Source of the DNA: an uncultured SAR86 cluster bacterium
Lineage (GTDB): Bacteria > Pseudomonadota > Gammaproteobacteria > Magnimaribacterales > AG-339-G14
NCBI GenBank assembly: GCA_902524805.1
Contig: CABZES010000002.1
Span: 37,325-101,324, forward strand
DNA length: 64,000 nt
Direction of reading: 5' to 3'
Below are positions 1 through 8,829 of this stretch, piece after piece. How positions within the stretch are numbered: the first letter of the stretch is position 1; every line of letters begins with the position of its first letter. A program made the position numbers and the translations under genes. Below the pieces are notes generated by a model. That model was not told the DNA's origin, made no database searches, and was given only the letters and a program-made list of their open reading frames with translations.

Positions 1-1
1 G

Positions 2-784
2 TTTAAAGATCCCCTAGTTATTGCAGGGAAAGAATATAGATCTCGTTTATTAGTTGGCACAGGAAAATATATAAATGAAGAGAAGGCATTCGAATCTATA
101 AAAGCTTCAAAAAGCGAAATCGTCACAGTTGCAATAAGAAGAGTCGAACTAGATTCAAAAAAAAGACCTAACTCAATTTTAAATTTCGTTTCACCAGAAC
201 AATTTACTATTTTGCCAAATACAGCTGGTTGCTTTAGTGCAAAAGAAGCTATAAGAATCGCATGCTTAGGAAGAGAACTTCTGAATGGAGAGAGTTTAGT
301 TAAGCTTGAAGTTCTCAAAGACAAGGAAACTCTCTTACCTTTAATGGATGAAACTGTTTCAGCCGCAAAAGAGCTTGTTAATTTAGGTTTTAAAGTTATG
401 GTTTATTGCACTGATGAGCTTGATTATGCTTTAACTTTAGAAGACATCGGCTGCGTTGCAATAATGCCTTTGGCATCACCTATAGGCTCAGGCCAAGGAA
501 TTATAAATCCTGAAGCTATAGAGAAAATTATAGAAAAAATATCATGTCCTGTAATTATAGATGCTGGAATTGGAGCAGCTTCAGAAGTGACTATAGCCAT
601 GGAAATGGGATGCGATGGTGTTTTATTAAACACAGCTATAGCAAAAGCAAAAGATCCTATTTTAATGGCCGAGGCGATGCGGGATGCAGCAATAAGTGGA
701 AGAAAAAGCTTCTTGGCCGGAAGAATACCTGTAAAAAAGAATGCAAATCCAAGTTCTCCTATGAAGGGGATAGTAAATTCTTGA
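2..784 (+). CDS. thiG: Thiazole synthase ThiG (5' end cut by window edge)
   Basis: ThiG builds the thiazole phosphate of thiamine from deoxyxylulose phosphate, dehydroglycine and ThiS thiocarboxylate. The reading frame is open from base 2, so only a few N-terminal residues are missing. Visible family marks are an early LLVGTGKY segment, PNTAGCFSA, VKLEV carrying the likely Schiff-base lysine (codon at 302), the phosphate-binding SPIGSG, and the C-terminal AGRIP and SSPMKG motifs. A TTG at 209 could be mistaken for the start, but the conserved barrel begins well upstream of it. The stop overlaps the start of trmB (TTGA). The other thi genes would lie to the left, outside the window. Confidence 0.95.
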   Translation, partial: FKDPLVIAGKEYRSRLLVGTGKYINEEKAFESIKASKSEIVTVAIRRVELDSKKRPNSILNFVSPEQFTILPNTAGCFSAKEAIRIACLGRELLNGESLVKLEVLKDKETLLPLMDETVSAAKELVNLGFKVMVYCTDELDYALTLEDIGCVAIMPLASPIGSGQGIINPEAIEKIIEKISCPVIIDAGIGAASEVTIAMEMGCDGVLLNTAIAKAKDPILMAEAMRDAAISGRKSFLAGRIPVKKNANPSSPMKGIVNS

Positions 785-1440
785 AAAATTCTATCAAAAG
801 TTTTTCTAAGGCACGATCAAGATCTTCGTTAAAAAATAAACAGATTCTTTCAAAAGCAAATGAGACTTTTTTTGTAACTGAAGACAATTTTGAAGATTTT
901 AAATTTTTAAATAAAGATCCTCTTAAATTAAATTTAGAAATTGGTTTTGGCGATGGAAAATATTTAACCGAACAAGCCTTAAATAATCCAAAACAATCAT
1001 TTATTGGCATAGAGGTATTTGAATCAGGATTAGCTAACACCTATAAAAAAATTGAAAATTTAAATATAACAAATTTAAAACTTATTCAAGGAGATGTGTC
1101 GGAAATTTTTTCAAAGAATAAAAGCAAGAACTTGTTTGATTTTATAACTATTTTTTTCCCTGATCCTTGGCCAAAATCAAAACATAAAAAAAGACGATTA
1201 TTAAAAAAAAATTTTTTTCTAATTTTGAAATCTTTACTTAAGAAAGATGGAAAAATAATTATAAAAACGGATTGGCAAGATTATGCGAAAGAAATTATGG
1301 AAACTCTTAATGACTTGAAGTTTAAATTTGATCAAGAGTCTTTCAGAGTCGATTCAAAAGAATTTATTACAAAATATGAAGAAATTGCTTTATTAAAAAA
1401 AAGAACGGTCACTACATTTTTGATTCATTCAATAAGTTAA
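781..1440 (+). CDS. trmB: tRNA (guanine-N7-)-methyltransferase TrmB
   Basis: TrmB methylates G46 of tRNA with S-adenosylmethionine. The protein is 219 residues if it starts at the TTG at 781, whose TTGA overlaps the thiG stop; a purine-rich aagggg lies about 12 nt upstream. The frame is open further upstream to 544, but that part is the thiG coding region read in another frame and shows no family similarity. The SAM-binding motif reads EIGFGDGKYL and the family signature reads PDPWPKSKHKKRRL. The 3' end overlaps the convergent rdgB by 29 nt. The function is secure; the exact start is an inference from the overlap. Confidence 0.92.
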   Translation: MKNSIKSFSKARSRSSLKNKQILSKANETFFVTEDNFEDFKFLNKDPLKLNLEIGFGDGKYLTEQALNNPKQSFIGIEVFESGLANTYKKIENLNITNLKLIQGDVSEIFSKNKSKNLFDFITIFFPDPWPKSKHKKRRLLKKNFFLILKSLLKKDGKIIIKTDWQDYAKEIMETLNDLKFKFDQESFRVDSKEFITKYEEIALLKKRTVTTFLIHSIS

Positions 1441-1999
1441 TCATTTTTAAAGTTGATATAGTTCTATGACTTATTTTCATTCTCTTTTCTTTTGAAACCT
1501 CAGCTAAGGTGAGTTTAGAATTTTTTATTTGAAAAATTGGATCATATCCAAAACCACCTTTACCTCTTGGAGAATTAATTATTTTTCCAAATAGTTCGCC
1601 ATATGAAAATAAAGAGATTTTTAATTCAGGGTGTAAAAAAGATAAAATTGAAATAAATTTTGCTGATTTATCTTTTTTTAAACTAAGCTCATCCAATAAT
1701 TTATTATTGTTTAAGTTGTCATTTCCTTTTTCTCCTGCATATCTAGCAGAAAAAATTCCAGGCTCTCCATTCAATGCTTCTACTTCTAGTCCTGAATCAT
1801 CTCCCAACGAAGGCAATCCGGAGATATCTGAAGCAAATTTTGCTTTTATAAATGCATTTTCTTCATAGCTTGTTCCTGTCTCTTCAATCTCTTTATTAGT
1901 AAATTCAGAGATCGGGATTAATTCAAAATTAGTATTTTTAAATAGATAGTTAAATTCTTCTAGTTTTCCTGAGTTTTTCGAAGCTAAAACTATTTTCAA
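1412..1999 (-). CDS. rdgB: dITP/XTP pyrophosphatase RdgB
   Basis: This HAM1/RdgB-family enzyme hydrolyses non-canonical purine triphosphates (ITP, dITP, XTP) to monophosphates and keeps them out of DNA and RNA. It is 195 residues, normal for the family. Conserved blocks are LASKNSGKLEEF at the N-terminus (nucleotide binding), GDDSGLEVEAL (catalytic acidic pair) and GEPGIFSARYAG. The start codon is TTG, inside a TTGA that also holds the metW stop, so translation is probably coupled to metW. It is the last gene of the leftward run and its 3' end overlaps the convergent trmB. Confidence 0.94.
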   Translation of the reverse strand: MKIVLASKNSGKLEEFNYLFKNTNFELIPISEFTNKEIEETGTSYEENAFIKAKFASDISGLPSLGDDSGLEVEALNGEPGIFSARYAGEKGNDNLNNNKLLDELSLKKDKSAKFISILSFLHPELKISLFSYGELFGKIINSPRGKGGFGYDPIFQIKNSKLTLAEVSKEKRMKISHRTISTLKMINLLNESKM

Positions 2000-2583
2000 G
2001 ACTTCTTTTCAAGTTTGTAAATAGCAATCTCAGCAAATAAATTAGGAAAAAGATTGGATAAAAAAGTGCTATCTCCAGATGCCTTGATAAGTTTCTTCTC
2101 GGATATGGCAATATTTGAATCTAAACACAAAGTTTCAAAATCTTTTAAAGAACATAAGTGCAGGTTTGGAGTCGAATACCATGAATGCGGCAACGCAGAT
2201 GAAACTGGCATTTTTCCAGTTATAAAAAGTTGCAATCTGCATTTAAGATTTGCAAAATTTGGAATACTAACAATGCATTCTTTCCCTATTCTTATTATTT
2301 CAGATAAAGCTAGATCAGGCCTCTTTAAAGCTTGAATGGACTGACTCATTAGTACTAAATCAAAAGATTGATCTTCAAAATTACTAAGTCCTTGATCAAT
2401 ATCTTGTTCTATTACATTCAAACTTTTAGCTAAACTTAGCTGTATATTCTCTTCAGATATGTCAACGCCTAGCCCGTTTACATTTAACTCTTTTTTTAAT
2501 TCATAAAGCATTGAGCCATCCCCACAACCAAGATCGAGAATATGAGAATTTTTAGGAATCCATTTACTTACAATTTTATACAT
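1996..2583 (-). CDS. metW: Methionine biosynthesis protein MetW
   Basis: MetW is a class I SAM-methyltransferase-like protein that accompanies MetX in many proteobacteria and is linked to homoserine acylation in methionine synthesis; its exact chemistry is not settled. The 195-residue product has the signature N-terminus ILDLGCGDGSMLYEL (SAM-type loop) and SIPNFANLKCRLQL, typical of MetW. Its start lies eight bases inside the metX 3' end, a translational coupling seen widely for this pair. The stop is shared with the rdgB start as TTGA. Confidence 0.93.
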   Translation of the reverse strand: MYKIVSKWIPKNSHILDLGCGDGSMLYELKKELNVNGLGVDISEENIQLSLAKSLNVIEQDIDQGLSNFEDQSFDLVLMSQSIQALKRPDLALSEIIRIGKECIVSIPNFANLKCRLQLFITGKMPVSSALPHSWYSTPNLHLCSLKDFETLCLDSNIAISEKKLIKASGDSTFLSNLFPNLFAEIAIYKLEKKS

Positions 2584-3682
2584 CTGATTTCAAAAAAGTT
2601 TTTATCGTTTCAACATATCTTTCATTGGGAAATAAAAATCCATCATGTCCTTGAAAAGATTCAATATTCACGTAACTAACTGGTTTCTTAGCTGCTACCA
2701 GAGAGTTAACAATTTCTTTAGATCGCTTGGGCGAAAATCTCCAATCTGAAGAAAATGAGATTATTAGGAAATTTGCTTTTGTTTGTTCAAGACTGGCAAT
2801 CAAATTACCCTTGAAATATTTTGCTGGATCAAAATAATCTAATGCTTTAGTCATTAGTAAATAAGTATGAGCATCGAATTTATCTGAAAAATTATCCGCT
2901 TGATATCTAAGATAACTTTCAACTTCAAACTCAACATCATAACCGTACTCAATTTTTTCTTTTTTTAAATCTCTATCAAACTTTTCTTTCATTACTTCTT
3001 CAGATAAATAGGTGATATGACCTAACATTCTTGCTAGTCCTAAGCCTCTTTTAGGATGGTGTGTGCCTTTTTCAAAATCGGGATCATTAACAATTGCTTG
3101 TCTAGCTACCTCATTGAAGGCAATATTTTGAGCGCTTAATTTAGGAGCAGCGGCTATGACAATTGATTTAACCACTAAATCAGGATAATCAATTGCCCAT
3201 TGCAAGGCTTGCATTCCGCCCAAACTTCCGCCAGCTACAGCAAGCCATCGATCGATATTTAAATGAGATCGCAATAAGTTTTGACTATTTATCCAATCTT
3301 TAACTGTTACTAGAGGAAAATCTTTACCATATTTTTCATTATTATCAGGATTAACACTTGATGGGCCAGTTGATCCATGACATCCGCCTAAATTATTAAG
3401 TGACACTACAAAATATTTTTTTGTATCAAATGCTTTTCCTGGCCCAATAAGTTCGTTCCACCATCCGGGCCTTCTATCGTTTTTATCACTTAATCCTGCT
3501 GCATGATGGTTGCCACTTAAAGCATGACAGATCAAAATTGCATTATCTTTGTCTTTGGAAAGCTTGCCATACGTTTCATAAATTAGCTCAAAACCATCTA
3601 AACTTTTTCCAGATTCAAGTGAAAATTTTTCTTTAAAAGAAAAAATTTTTGGCTCAATGACTCCAAGTTCAAATTCGTTCAT
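2576..3682 (-). CDS. metX: Homoserine O-acyltransferase MetX
   Basis: MetX is an alpha/beta-hydrolase-fold enzyme that acylates homoserine as the first committed step of methionine synthesis. It is 368 residues. The nucleophile elbow is GGSLGGMQ with Ser153; the acidic residue lies in SSDWRFSP and the histidine in QGHDGF near the C-terminus. The oxyanion-side motif CHALSGNHHAAG and PGWWNELIGPG are also present. Sequence alone does not tell whether acetyl-CoA or succinyl-CoA is the donor, since MetX members next to metW can use either. It begins at an ATG right after the yggT stop and runs into metW. Confidence 0.93.
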   Translation of the reverse strand: MNEFELGVIEPKIFSFKEKFSLESGKSLDGFELIYETYGKLSKDKDNAILICHALSGNHHAAGLSDKNDRRPGWWNELIGPGKAFDTKKYFVVSLNNLGGCHGSTGPSSVNPDNNEKYGKDFPLVTVKDWINSQNLLRSHLNIDRWLAVAGGSLGGMQALQWAIDYPDLVVKSIVIAAAPKLSAQNIAFNEVARQAIVNDPDFEKGTHHPKRGLGLARMLGHITYLSEEVMKEKFDRDLKKEKIEYGYDVEFEVESYLRYQADNFSDKFDAHTYLLMTKALDYFDPAKYFKGNLIASLEQTKANFLIISFSSDWRFSPKRSKEIVNSLVAAKKPVSYVNIESFQGHDGFLFPNERYVETIKTFLKSDV

Positions 3683-4237
3683 TTAAAATAATACCGGTAA
3701 GTTCATAGTAAACCTTAAGTTATCTAAAATTCTATCTATTTGAATTAGTAGAAAAAAAACAATAATAGGAGAGAAATCCATCCCGCCAAATAAAGTAAGT
3801 CTTTGGAAGGGCTTCAAAAGAGGTTGAGTAATATTATGACAGATACTAAGAAAAGGATTATTAGAAGTCGGGGCCACCCAACTGCCAATTATTGAAATAA
3901 AAAGGGAGAATCTAAGAATCTGAGAAACTAAAAAAAAGAGGCTTAGGACAGACCATGAAACTGCATTAATAATATCAAAATCCATTTCTTTGCTTGAGCT
4001 GAATAAATAAAATGACAAGAATTTAAGATCGATAATCCAAAAGACACAAGCTAAATCAATTCCAAAAAGAATTGGTAAAAATATTCTAAAAGGTCTACAA
4101 AATGGGTCCAATGTTGAAAAAGATATTTTTACAATTGGGTTTAGAAAGCTAATTTCAAAAAATCTAAACAACAAGTAAAAAGAGAAAACTATTGCTAATA
4201 AATTCGTCAAAATTGAGGAAACATAAAGAGGATCCAT
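3683..4237 (-). CDS. YggT family membrane protein
   Basis: This 184-residue hydrophobic protein has about four to six membrane segments in two similar halves, each with a pattern of the type LDPFCRPFR / TQPLLKPFQ after a hydrophobic run. That duplicated arrangement is the YggT family. Members sit beside proC and yggS in many gammaproteobacteria, as here, and have been linked to osmotic tolerance and cell envelope functions, but no reaction is established. It is separated from proC by only two bases and ends at the metX start, so it belongs to the same leftward operon. Confidence 0.85.
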   Translation of the reverse strand: MDPLYVSSILTNLLAIVFSFYLLFRFFEISFLNPIVKISFSTLDPFCRPFRIFLPILFGIDLACVFWIIDLKFLSFYLFSSSKEMDFDIINAVSWSVLSLFFLVSQILRFSLFISIIGSWVAPTSNNPFLSICHNITQPLLKPFQRLTLFGGMDFSPIIVFFLLIQIDRILDNLRFTMNLPVLF

Positions 4238-4239
4238 TT

Positions 4240-5019
4240 TTAATCTCCTAATGCCTTTGATTTAATAATTGCATCATTTATTGCCTGATTCCAAATATTT
4301 TCTATTCCTTCTTCGTTTATTTTATTTAAAGCTGCTTCAGTTACTCCTCCTTTTGAAGCAACCATATCGACTATTTTTTTAAAACTATTATTCTTATCAG
4401 ATTTATGAATATGAGATGTACCATCTAAGATTTCTCTGATCCATGGCTCTGGTTCTTCAAAGCCATGCTCTTTGGCAATTTTAGCCAAAGTATTGGATAA
4501 ATGACTTATGAAAGCTGGACCAGCTCCAAATATAGAAGTGAAAGCATCAAATTTATCTTCTTCGATTCTTAAACAACTGCCCAATTTTTCAAGAATATCT
4601 AAGGCATTGTTATCATTAGTATTCATTTCAGTATAGAAAGCTATTGGACTAGAGCCACTACTGATACCAAGCGTGGGCATAGCTCTTAGAATATATTTGT
4701 AGTCACCTAAAAAAGATTTTAAATTGTTAAATTTTAATCCAGCCACAAAGGAGATTATTAACTGAGAAGATAAGATATTTTTTAGTTGGTTCGCCACTTC
4801 TTGAACTTTATTAGGTTTTACAGATAAAAAAATTACTTCCGAGTTTTTTACTAAGACGTCTAAATCTGTATAAATAGCCCCCAGGTCAATTATTTTTTGG
4901 TTTTCAGATGGATCACTTACGAAAATAGTAAACTCATTAGCTAATTTTTCAATTGCATGTCTGCCTAAATTTCCCGCTCCTATAAAGCCTATTGTCTTAA
5001 TTCCTTTAATTTCTTTCAC
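4240..5019 (-). CDS. proC: Pyrroline-5-carboxylate reductase ProC
   Basis: ProC reduces 1-pyrroline-5-carboxylate to proline with NAD(P)H. The protein shows the N-terminal Rossmann motif IGFIGAGNLG, the substrate-side AMPTLGISSGSSPI, the GAGPAF helix and the C-terminal KGGVTEAAL signature. Two adjacent start candidates exist, TTG at 5022 and GTG at 5019. GTG is chosen because an AGGA lies about seven bases upstream, giving 259 residues. The start sits inside the 3' end of yggS, the usual gene partner. Confidence 0.93.
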   Translation of the reverse strand: MKEIKGIKTIGFIGAGNLGRHAIEKLANEFTIFVSDPSENQKIIDLGAIYTDLDVLVKNSEVIFLSVKPNKVQEVANQLKNILSSQLIISFVAGLKFNNLKSFLGDYKYILRAMPTLGISSGSSPIAFYTEMNTNDNNALDILEKLGSCLRIEEDKFDAFTSIFGAGPAFISHLSNTLAKIAKEHGFEEPEPWIREILDGTSHIHKSDKNNSFKKIVDMVASKGGVTEAALNKINEEGIENIWNQAINDAIIKSKALGD

Positions 5020-5656
5020 CAAATATTCCTGTGCCTATTCTAACCATTGTAGATCCATTTTTAATTGCCAATTCAAAATCATTGCTCATTCCCATAGAAA
5101 TTTCATTCGCTTCAGAAAATTTATTTCTAAGTTTTTTTGAAATTTCCAAAGTTTTTTTAAAAGATTCTTCAGTTAAATTATTTTCTAAGTTGTTTTTAGG
5201 TATCACCATTATCCCTTTTAATTTCAAATTTGGTAAAACGGAAATTTTTTCAGCTAAATCAAATAGCTGACATTCATTAATGCCGCTCTTGCTCTCTTCA
5301 TTATCTATATTAATTTGAATGAGAACATTTATGATCTTATTTAAGGGGCAGTCATCATTTAAGCGTTTTGCAACCTTAAATCTGTCGATTGTATGTACCC
5401 ATTGAAAGTTTCTAGCTATGTCTTTACATTTATTAGACTGAATTTTTCCAATAAAGTGCCAATTAATATCCAAGTGATTTAAAGAGATTATTTTTTGTAA
5501 AGCTTCTTGCAAATAATTTTCACCAAAATTTTTGATTCCTAATAGGTAAGCTTGCTCAACTAACTCTGCAGATTTTTTTTTACTAACTGCAATAATTGAA
5601 GTTTTATTTTCAATTTTTTTAATTAATAAAGAAATGTTTTCTTCAATATTAATCAC
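5006..5656 (-). CDS. yggS: Pyridoxal phosphate homeostasis protein YggS/PLPBP
   Basis: A PLP-binding alanine-racemase-like barrel protein without known catalysis, which in characterised relatives buffers PLP and affects amino-acid pools. It has 216 residues. The PLP lysine lies in IIAVSKKK, followed by NFGENYLQEA, the HFIGKIQSNK block, and the phosphate-binding C-terminus MGMSNDFE and VRIGTGIFG, all hallmarks of the family. The start is GTG, overlapping the argS stop by one base (TAGTG). It is followed directly by proC and yggT. Confidence 0.93.
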   Translation of the reverse strand: MINIEENISLLIKKIENKTSIIAVSKKKSAELVEQAYLLGIKNFGENYLQEALQKIISLNHLDINWHFIGKIQSNKCKDIARNFQWVHTIDRFKVAKRLNDDCPLNKIINVLIQINIDNEESKSGINECQLFDLAEKISVLPNLKLKGIMVIPKNNLENNLTEESFKKTLEISKKLRNKFSEANEISMGMSNDFELAIKNGSTMVRIGTGIFGERN

Positions 5657-7311
5657 TACATTTTTTCTGGAGTTTCTATCATCAAAACATCCATCCCACT
5701 TTTTATAGTTTTTTTAACTGCTAACAATAAGGTAAATTTTGCATTTCTTTTGTTTTCTTCGTCGTCAATAATTATTTCAGAATTATAATAAGAGTGAAAT
5801 TTCGACGCTAAGTCTCTTAGATAAAAACAAATAGGGTGTACTTCATAATTTTTATTACATTGTTCAATAATAATTTTGTAATTTTCTAAAAAAGAAATAA
5901 TCTCTAATTCAGATTTTTTATTTAAAAGATCTAAATTATTAATTCCATCTTTGATATTAAAATTCATTTTTCTTTCTTTTAATTCTTTTTCTAAACTACA
6001 TATTCTTGCAAAAGCGTATTGGATGTAATAAACAGGATTATTCTTGTCTTCGCTTATTGCTAAATCCATATCAAAATCTAAAGCTTGGTCGCTTTTTTTT
6101 GCTAAATAAAAAAATCTTGCAGCATCTACTCCTACTTCTTCGATAAGTTCATCTAAAGTAACAAAATCACCAGCTCTAGTTGACATAGAGGTCTTCTGAC
6201 CTTTTTTAACCAAAGACACAAACTGAATAAAAAACGTTTTAAGTTTTTCAGATTTTAGTTTCAGAGCCTTAATAGAAGCTATTATTCTTGGGAGATAGCC
6301 ATGATGATCTGACCCCCAGATATTAATTATTTCGTCATAACCTCTATCGAATTTGTCTTTATGGTATGCAATGTCGGATAAAAAATACGTTTCCTTATCG
6401 TCTGATCTTATGAGAACTCGGTCTTTATCATCTCCAAACTGAGTTGATTTAAACCAAATTGCTCCTTCATTTTTAAACGAATATTCTTTTTCTAAATCTT
6501 TTAGCACTTTTTGAATTTTATTTTGATTCGAGCCAAGTTCCTTATACAAAGAGCTTTCTGAATAAAAAGAATCAAAATTTACTTTAAATTCTTCTAAAGT
6601 CATTTTAATATTTTTCATCATTTCTTTAATTATTAGATCAATAAATTTCTTTTCATCCTTTAATTCAATGTAAGTGTCATTTTCTCGATTTTTAATTTTT
6701 GTAGCCAACTCATCAATGTATTCACCCTTATAAAAATTAGCATCGTTAATTTTCGAAGTATCTATTTTAAATTTTTCTAAATATTTTTTATGAACGCTAT
6801 CAGCTAGAATTTTTGTTTGAAGACCTTGGTCATTAACGTAATATTCTTGTAAAACATCGTTTCCAGATTTTTTTAATAAGTTACTCAAAGATGAGCCTAA
6901 AGCAGCTCCTCTGCCATGTCCGACATGGAGAGGTCCAGTAGGATTTGAAGAAACGTATTCAATCAAAATATTTTTTTTTGTTTTTTCTTGAAAAGGATAA
7001 AAAGATCCTTCGCTTTTAACCAAATCCTTCAAATAATTTAAATTAGCTAGATTGGTAAGAAAAAAATTTATAAATCCAGGACCTGCTAATTCAACTTTTT
7101 CTATCCATTTTTTATCAGGCAAAGAGCTGATAATTTTTTTGGCTAACTCTTTTGGATTTTCTTGAAGTTCTTTTGCTAAAATCATTGCAATGTTAGTACT
7201 CCAATCACCATGAACTTCAGATTTAGTCTTTACTATTTCTGGAATCAAATCACCTCTATCAAAAAGGTCATCAATTACAGCTTTTAACAGATCACTGAGT
7301 TTTTCTTTCAT
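5656..7311 (-). CDS. argS: Arginyl-tRNA synthetase ArgS
   Basis: A class Ia aminoacyl-tRNA synthetase that charges tRNA-Arg. The 551-residue length is normal. The HIGH-type motif is HVGHGR at residues 129-134 after SSNPTGPL; the KMSK position is relaxed to KTSMSTRAGDFVTL, common in ArgRS, where catalysis does not need the strict motif. The C-terminal DALR anticodon-binding domain includes YAFARICSLE and the LRDLASKFHSYYN region. The start ATG overlaps the efp stop as ATGA, so the two translation genes are coupled. Confidence 0.96.
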   Translation of the reverse strand: MKEKLSDLLKAVIDDLFDRGDLIPEIVKTKSEVHGDWSTNIAMILAKELQENPKELAKKIISSLPDKKWIEKVELAGPGFINFFLTNLANLNYLKDLVKSEGSFYPFQEKTKKNILIEYVSSNPTGPLHVGHGRGAALGSSLSNLLKKSGNDVLQEYYVNDQGLQTKILADSVHKKYLEKFKIDTSKINDANFYKGEYIDELATKIKNRENDTYIELKDEKKFIDLIIKEMMKNIKMTLEEFKVNFDSFYSESSLYKELGSNQNKIQKVLKDLEKEYSFKNEGAIWFKSTQFGDDKDRVLIRSDDKETYFLSDIAYHKDKFDRGYDEIINIWGSDHHGYLPRIIASIKALKLKSEKLKTFFIQFVSLVKKGQKTSMSTRAGDFVTLDELIEEVGVDAARFFYLAKKSDQALDFDMDLAISEDKNNPVYYIQYAFARICSLEKELKERKMNFNIKDGINNLDLLNKKSELEIISFLENYKIIIEQCNKNYEVHPICFYLRDLASKFHSYYNSEIIIDDEENKRNAKFTLLLAVKKTIKSGMDVLMIETPEKM

Positions 7312-7877
7312 TTATTGACTCGGTTTTGATATTCATTAGTTCGAGTATCTACTTTTATGAAATCTCCTTCTTCAATAAACAAAGGAACTTTTATTTCTAA
7401 GCCATTGGATAATTTTGCAGATTTGAGAGTATTAGTTGATGTATCTCCTTTAAACCCAGGCTCTGTCTCTGAAATATCTATTTCAGCAAAAGTATCAATT
7501 TCAACAGTGACAAGAGTGTTTTCCCACATGGCAATTTCATAAGTTTTTCCTTCTTTGATCCATAAACTTTTAGAGCCTAAAAGATCTAAATCAAAGCCAA
7601 TTTGCTCATAGTTTTTTAAATTCATAAAGATAGCATTATTTCCTTCTTTATAGAGATATTGCATTTCAAGAGAAGATATATCAGCCTTTTCAATAGATTC
7701 TCCAGTTTTAAAGGTTTTATCTAACACACGGCCGCTAACAAGAGACTTATACTTAACTCGCATAACTGCTTGACCTTTTCCAGGTTTATGAAAATCATTT
7801 TCTATAATTTCACATAGTTCATTATCAATAATAACTTTTAAACCAGGTCTAAATTCATTAGTACTTACTTCGGCCAT
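7308..7877 (-). CDS. efp: Elongation factor P
   Basis: EF-P enters stalled ribosomes and promotes peptide bonds at polyproline stretches. The 189-residue protein has the three-domain EF-P layout. The loop KPGKGQA places a lysine at residue 34, the position modified by beta-lysylation in E. coli. No epmA, epmB or epmC modification gene lies in this window. It is the first gene of the long leftward run efp-argS-yggS-proC-yggT-metX-metW-rdgB and faces the TonB2 cluster across a 190-nt divergent gap. Confidence 0.95.
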   Translation of the reverse strand: MAEVSTNEFRPGLKVIIDNELCEIIENDFHKPGKGQAVMRVKYKSLVSGRVLDKTFKTGESIEKADISSLEMQYLYKEGNNAIFMNLKNYEQIGFDLDLLGSKSLWIKEGKTYEIAMWENTLVTVEIDTFAEIDISETEPGFKGDTSTNTLKSAKLSNGLEIKVPLFIEEGDFIKVDTRTNEYQNRVNK

Positions 7878-8067
7878 TCATACTCCATATATTCTTTGCC
7901 ATTAAATATAAACTATGTTTAAAGAAGGAAATACTTTAAGTTGCAAATATTTTTATTAAAACTTAAAGTAACGCTCTAAGTTTGTAGTTTATTAAACGAA
8001 ATTCTAGTTTTATTGGTTTTTTTTTGCTCAAAAAAAATCTAAAATATTTTTATATTTAGGGGATCTT
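7878..8067. promoter_or_regulatory. Divergent intergenic region efp / TonB2 operon with perfect inverted repeat
   Basis: This 190-nt gap must hold promoters for efp (leftward) and the TonB2 operon (rightward). It contains a perfect 10-bp inverted repeat, TACTTTAAGT at 7932-7941 and ACTTAAAGTA at 7961-7970, spaced by 19 bases. That is compatible with an operator or an RNA hairpin. Before the rightward ATG at 8068 there is a purine-rich AGGGGAT ribosome site (8058-8064). A weak TTGCTC / TATTTT promoter pair (8024-8029, 8045-8050) has a short 15-nt spacer. No Fur-type box was recognised. Confidence 0.45.
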
Positions 8068-8829
8068 ATGTCAAAAAACTTATCCAAAATTATTTTACTT
8101 TTAATAGTAGCTTTTTCTCTCTCAACATATTCACAATTAGACTCTGTTTTAGAAACAAACAAAGAGAGAACAACAGCTGCTACGGCATCACAAGCTAAAA
8201 TAGATTCAACTCAAATAAAAACCGATAAAGCTTCAACAGAATATAAAAGTGTTAGTAAGCAGATAGAGGGATTAAAAGTCTATAACGCTCAAAAAAGAAA
8301 ACAAATTAAAAGACAAAAAGAGCGCATGAAAGAAATTGAAAAAACTATGAAATACGCATCAGTTTTGCAAAGACAAATTCCCCCTTTAGCAAGAAGAATG
8401 CATGCTGGATTAGAACAGTTCGTATCGCTCGATTTACCATTTAATTCTGGTGAAAGAACAGAGCGAATGAAATTTATTAAAGATGCTCTAGATAACCCAA
8501 CAGTTTCTCCAGCAGAAAAATTAAGACAAGTCTTAGAAGGGTTCAACATTGAAGCTGAATATGGAAGAAAAATAGATACTTATAAAGACACAGTTCTTAT
8601 TGATGATCAAGAAAGAGATGTAAACATTCTCAGGATTGGAAGATTGGTTCTTGCATACCAAACTTCAGATCTTGACGAGACTGGAATATGGAATAAAGAA
8701 ACACAATCTTGGGAGAGTCTTCCAGGAAGATACAGAGGTGTTGTAAGAGACGGCATTAGTATGGCTAACAAATTAAAAACTGTAGATATGCTTGAACTGC
8801 CTGTTCCTGCTGCTGAGATTGTGCAATGA
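8068..8829 (+). CDS. DUF3450 periplasmic coiled-coil protein of the TonB2 cluster
   Basis: A 253-residue exported protein: residues 1-22 form a typical signal peptide ending near STYSQ, followed by a long charged coiled-coil region (about residues 35-105) and a mixed alpha/beta C-terminal half with IPPLARRM and LPGRYRGVVRDG segments. This layout matches DUF3450 proteins, which head TonB2/TtpC gene clusters in marine gammaproteobacteria. Its role is not known; the cluster suggests a periplasmic accessory of the proton-driven TonB motor. Its stop overlaps the start of the TtpC-like gene (ATGA). Confidence 0.85.
   Translation: MSKNLSKIILLLIVAFSLSTYSQLDSVLETNKERTTAATASQAKIDSTQIKTDKASTEYKSVSKQIEGLKVYNAQKRKQIKRQKERMKEIEKTMKYASVLQRQIPPLARRMHAGLEQFVSLDLPFNSGERTERMKFIKDALDNPTVSPAEKLRQVLEGFNIEAEYGRKIDTYKDTVLIDDQERDVNILRIGRLVLAYQTSDLDETGIWNKETQSWESLPGRYRGVVRDGISMANKLKTVDMLELPVPAAEIVQ

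Noticed and set aside
544..780. N-terminal extension of trmB to 544
   Set aside because: The extension is the thiG coding region in another frame, Cys/Trp/Ser-rich and not like any TrmB; the TTG at 781 gives the normal family length.
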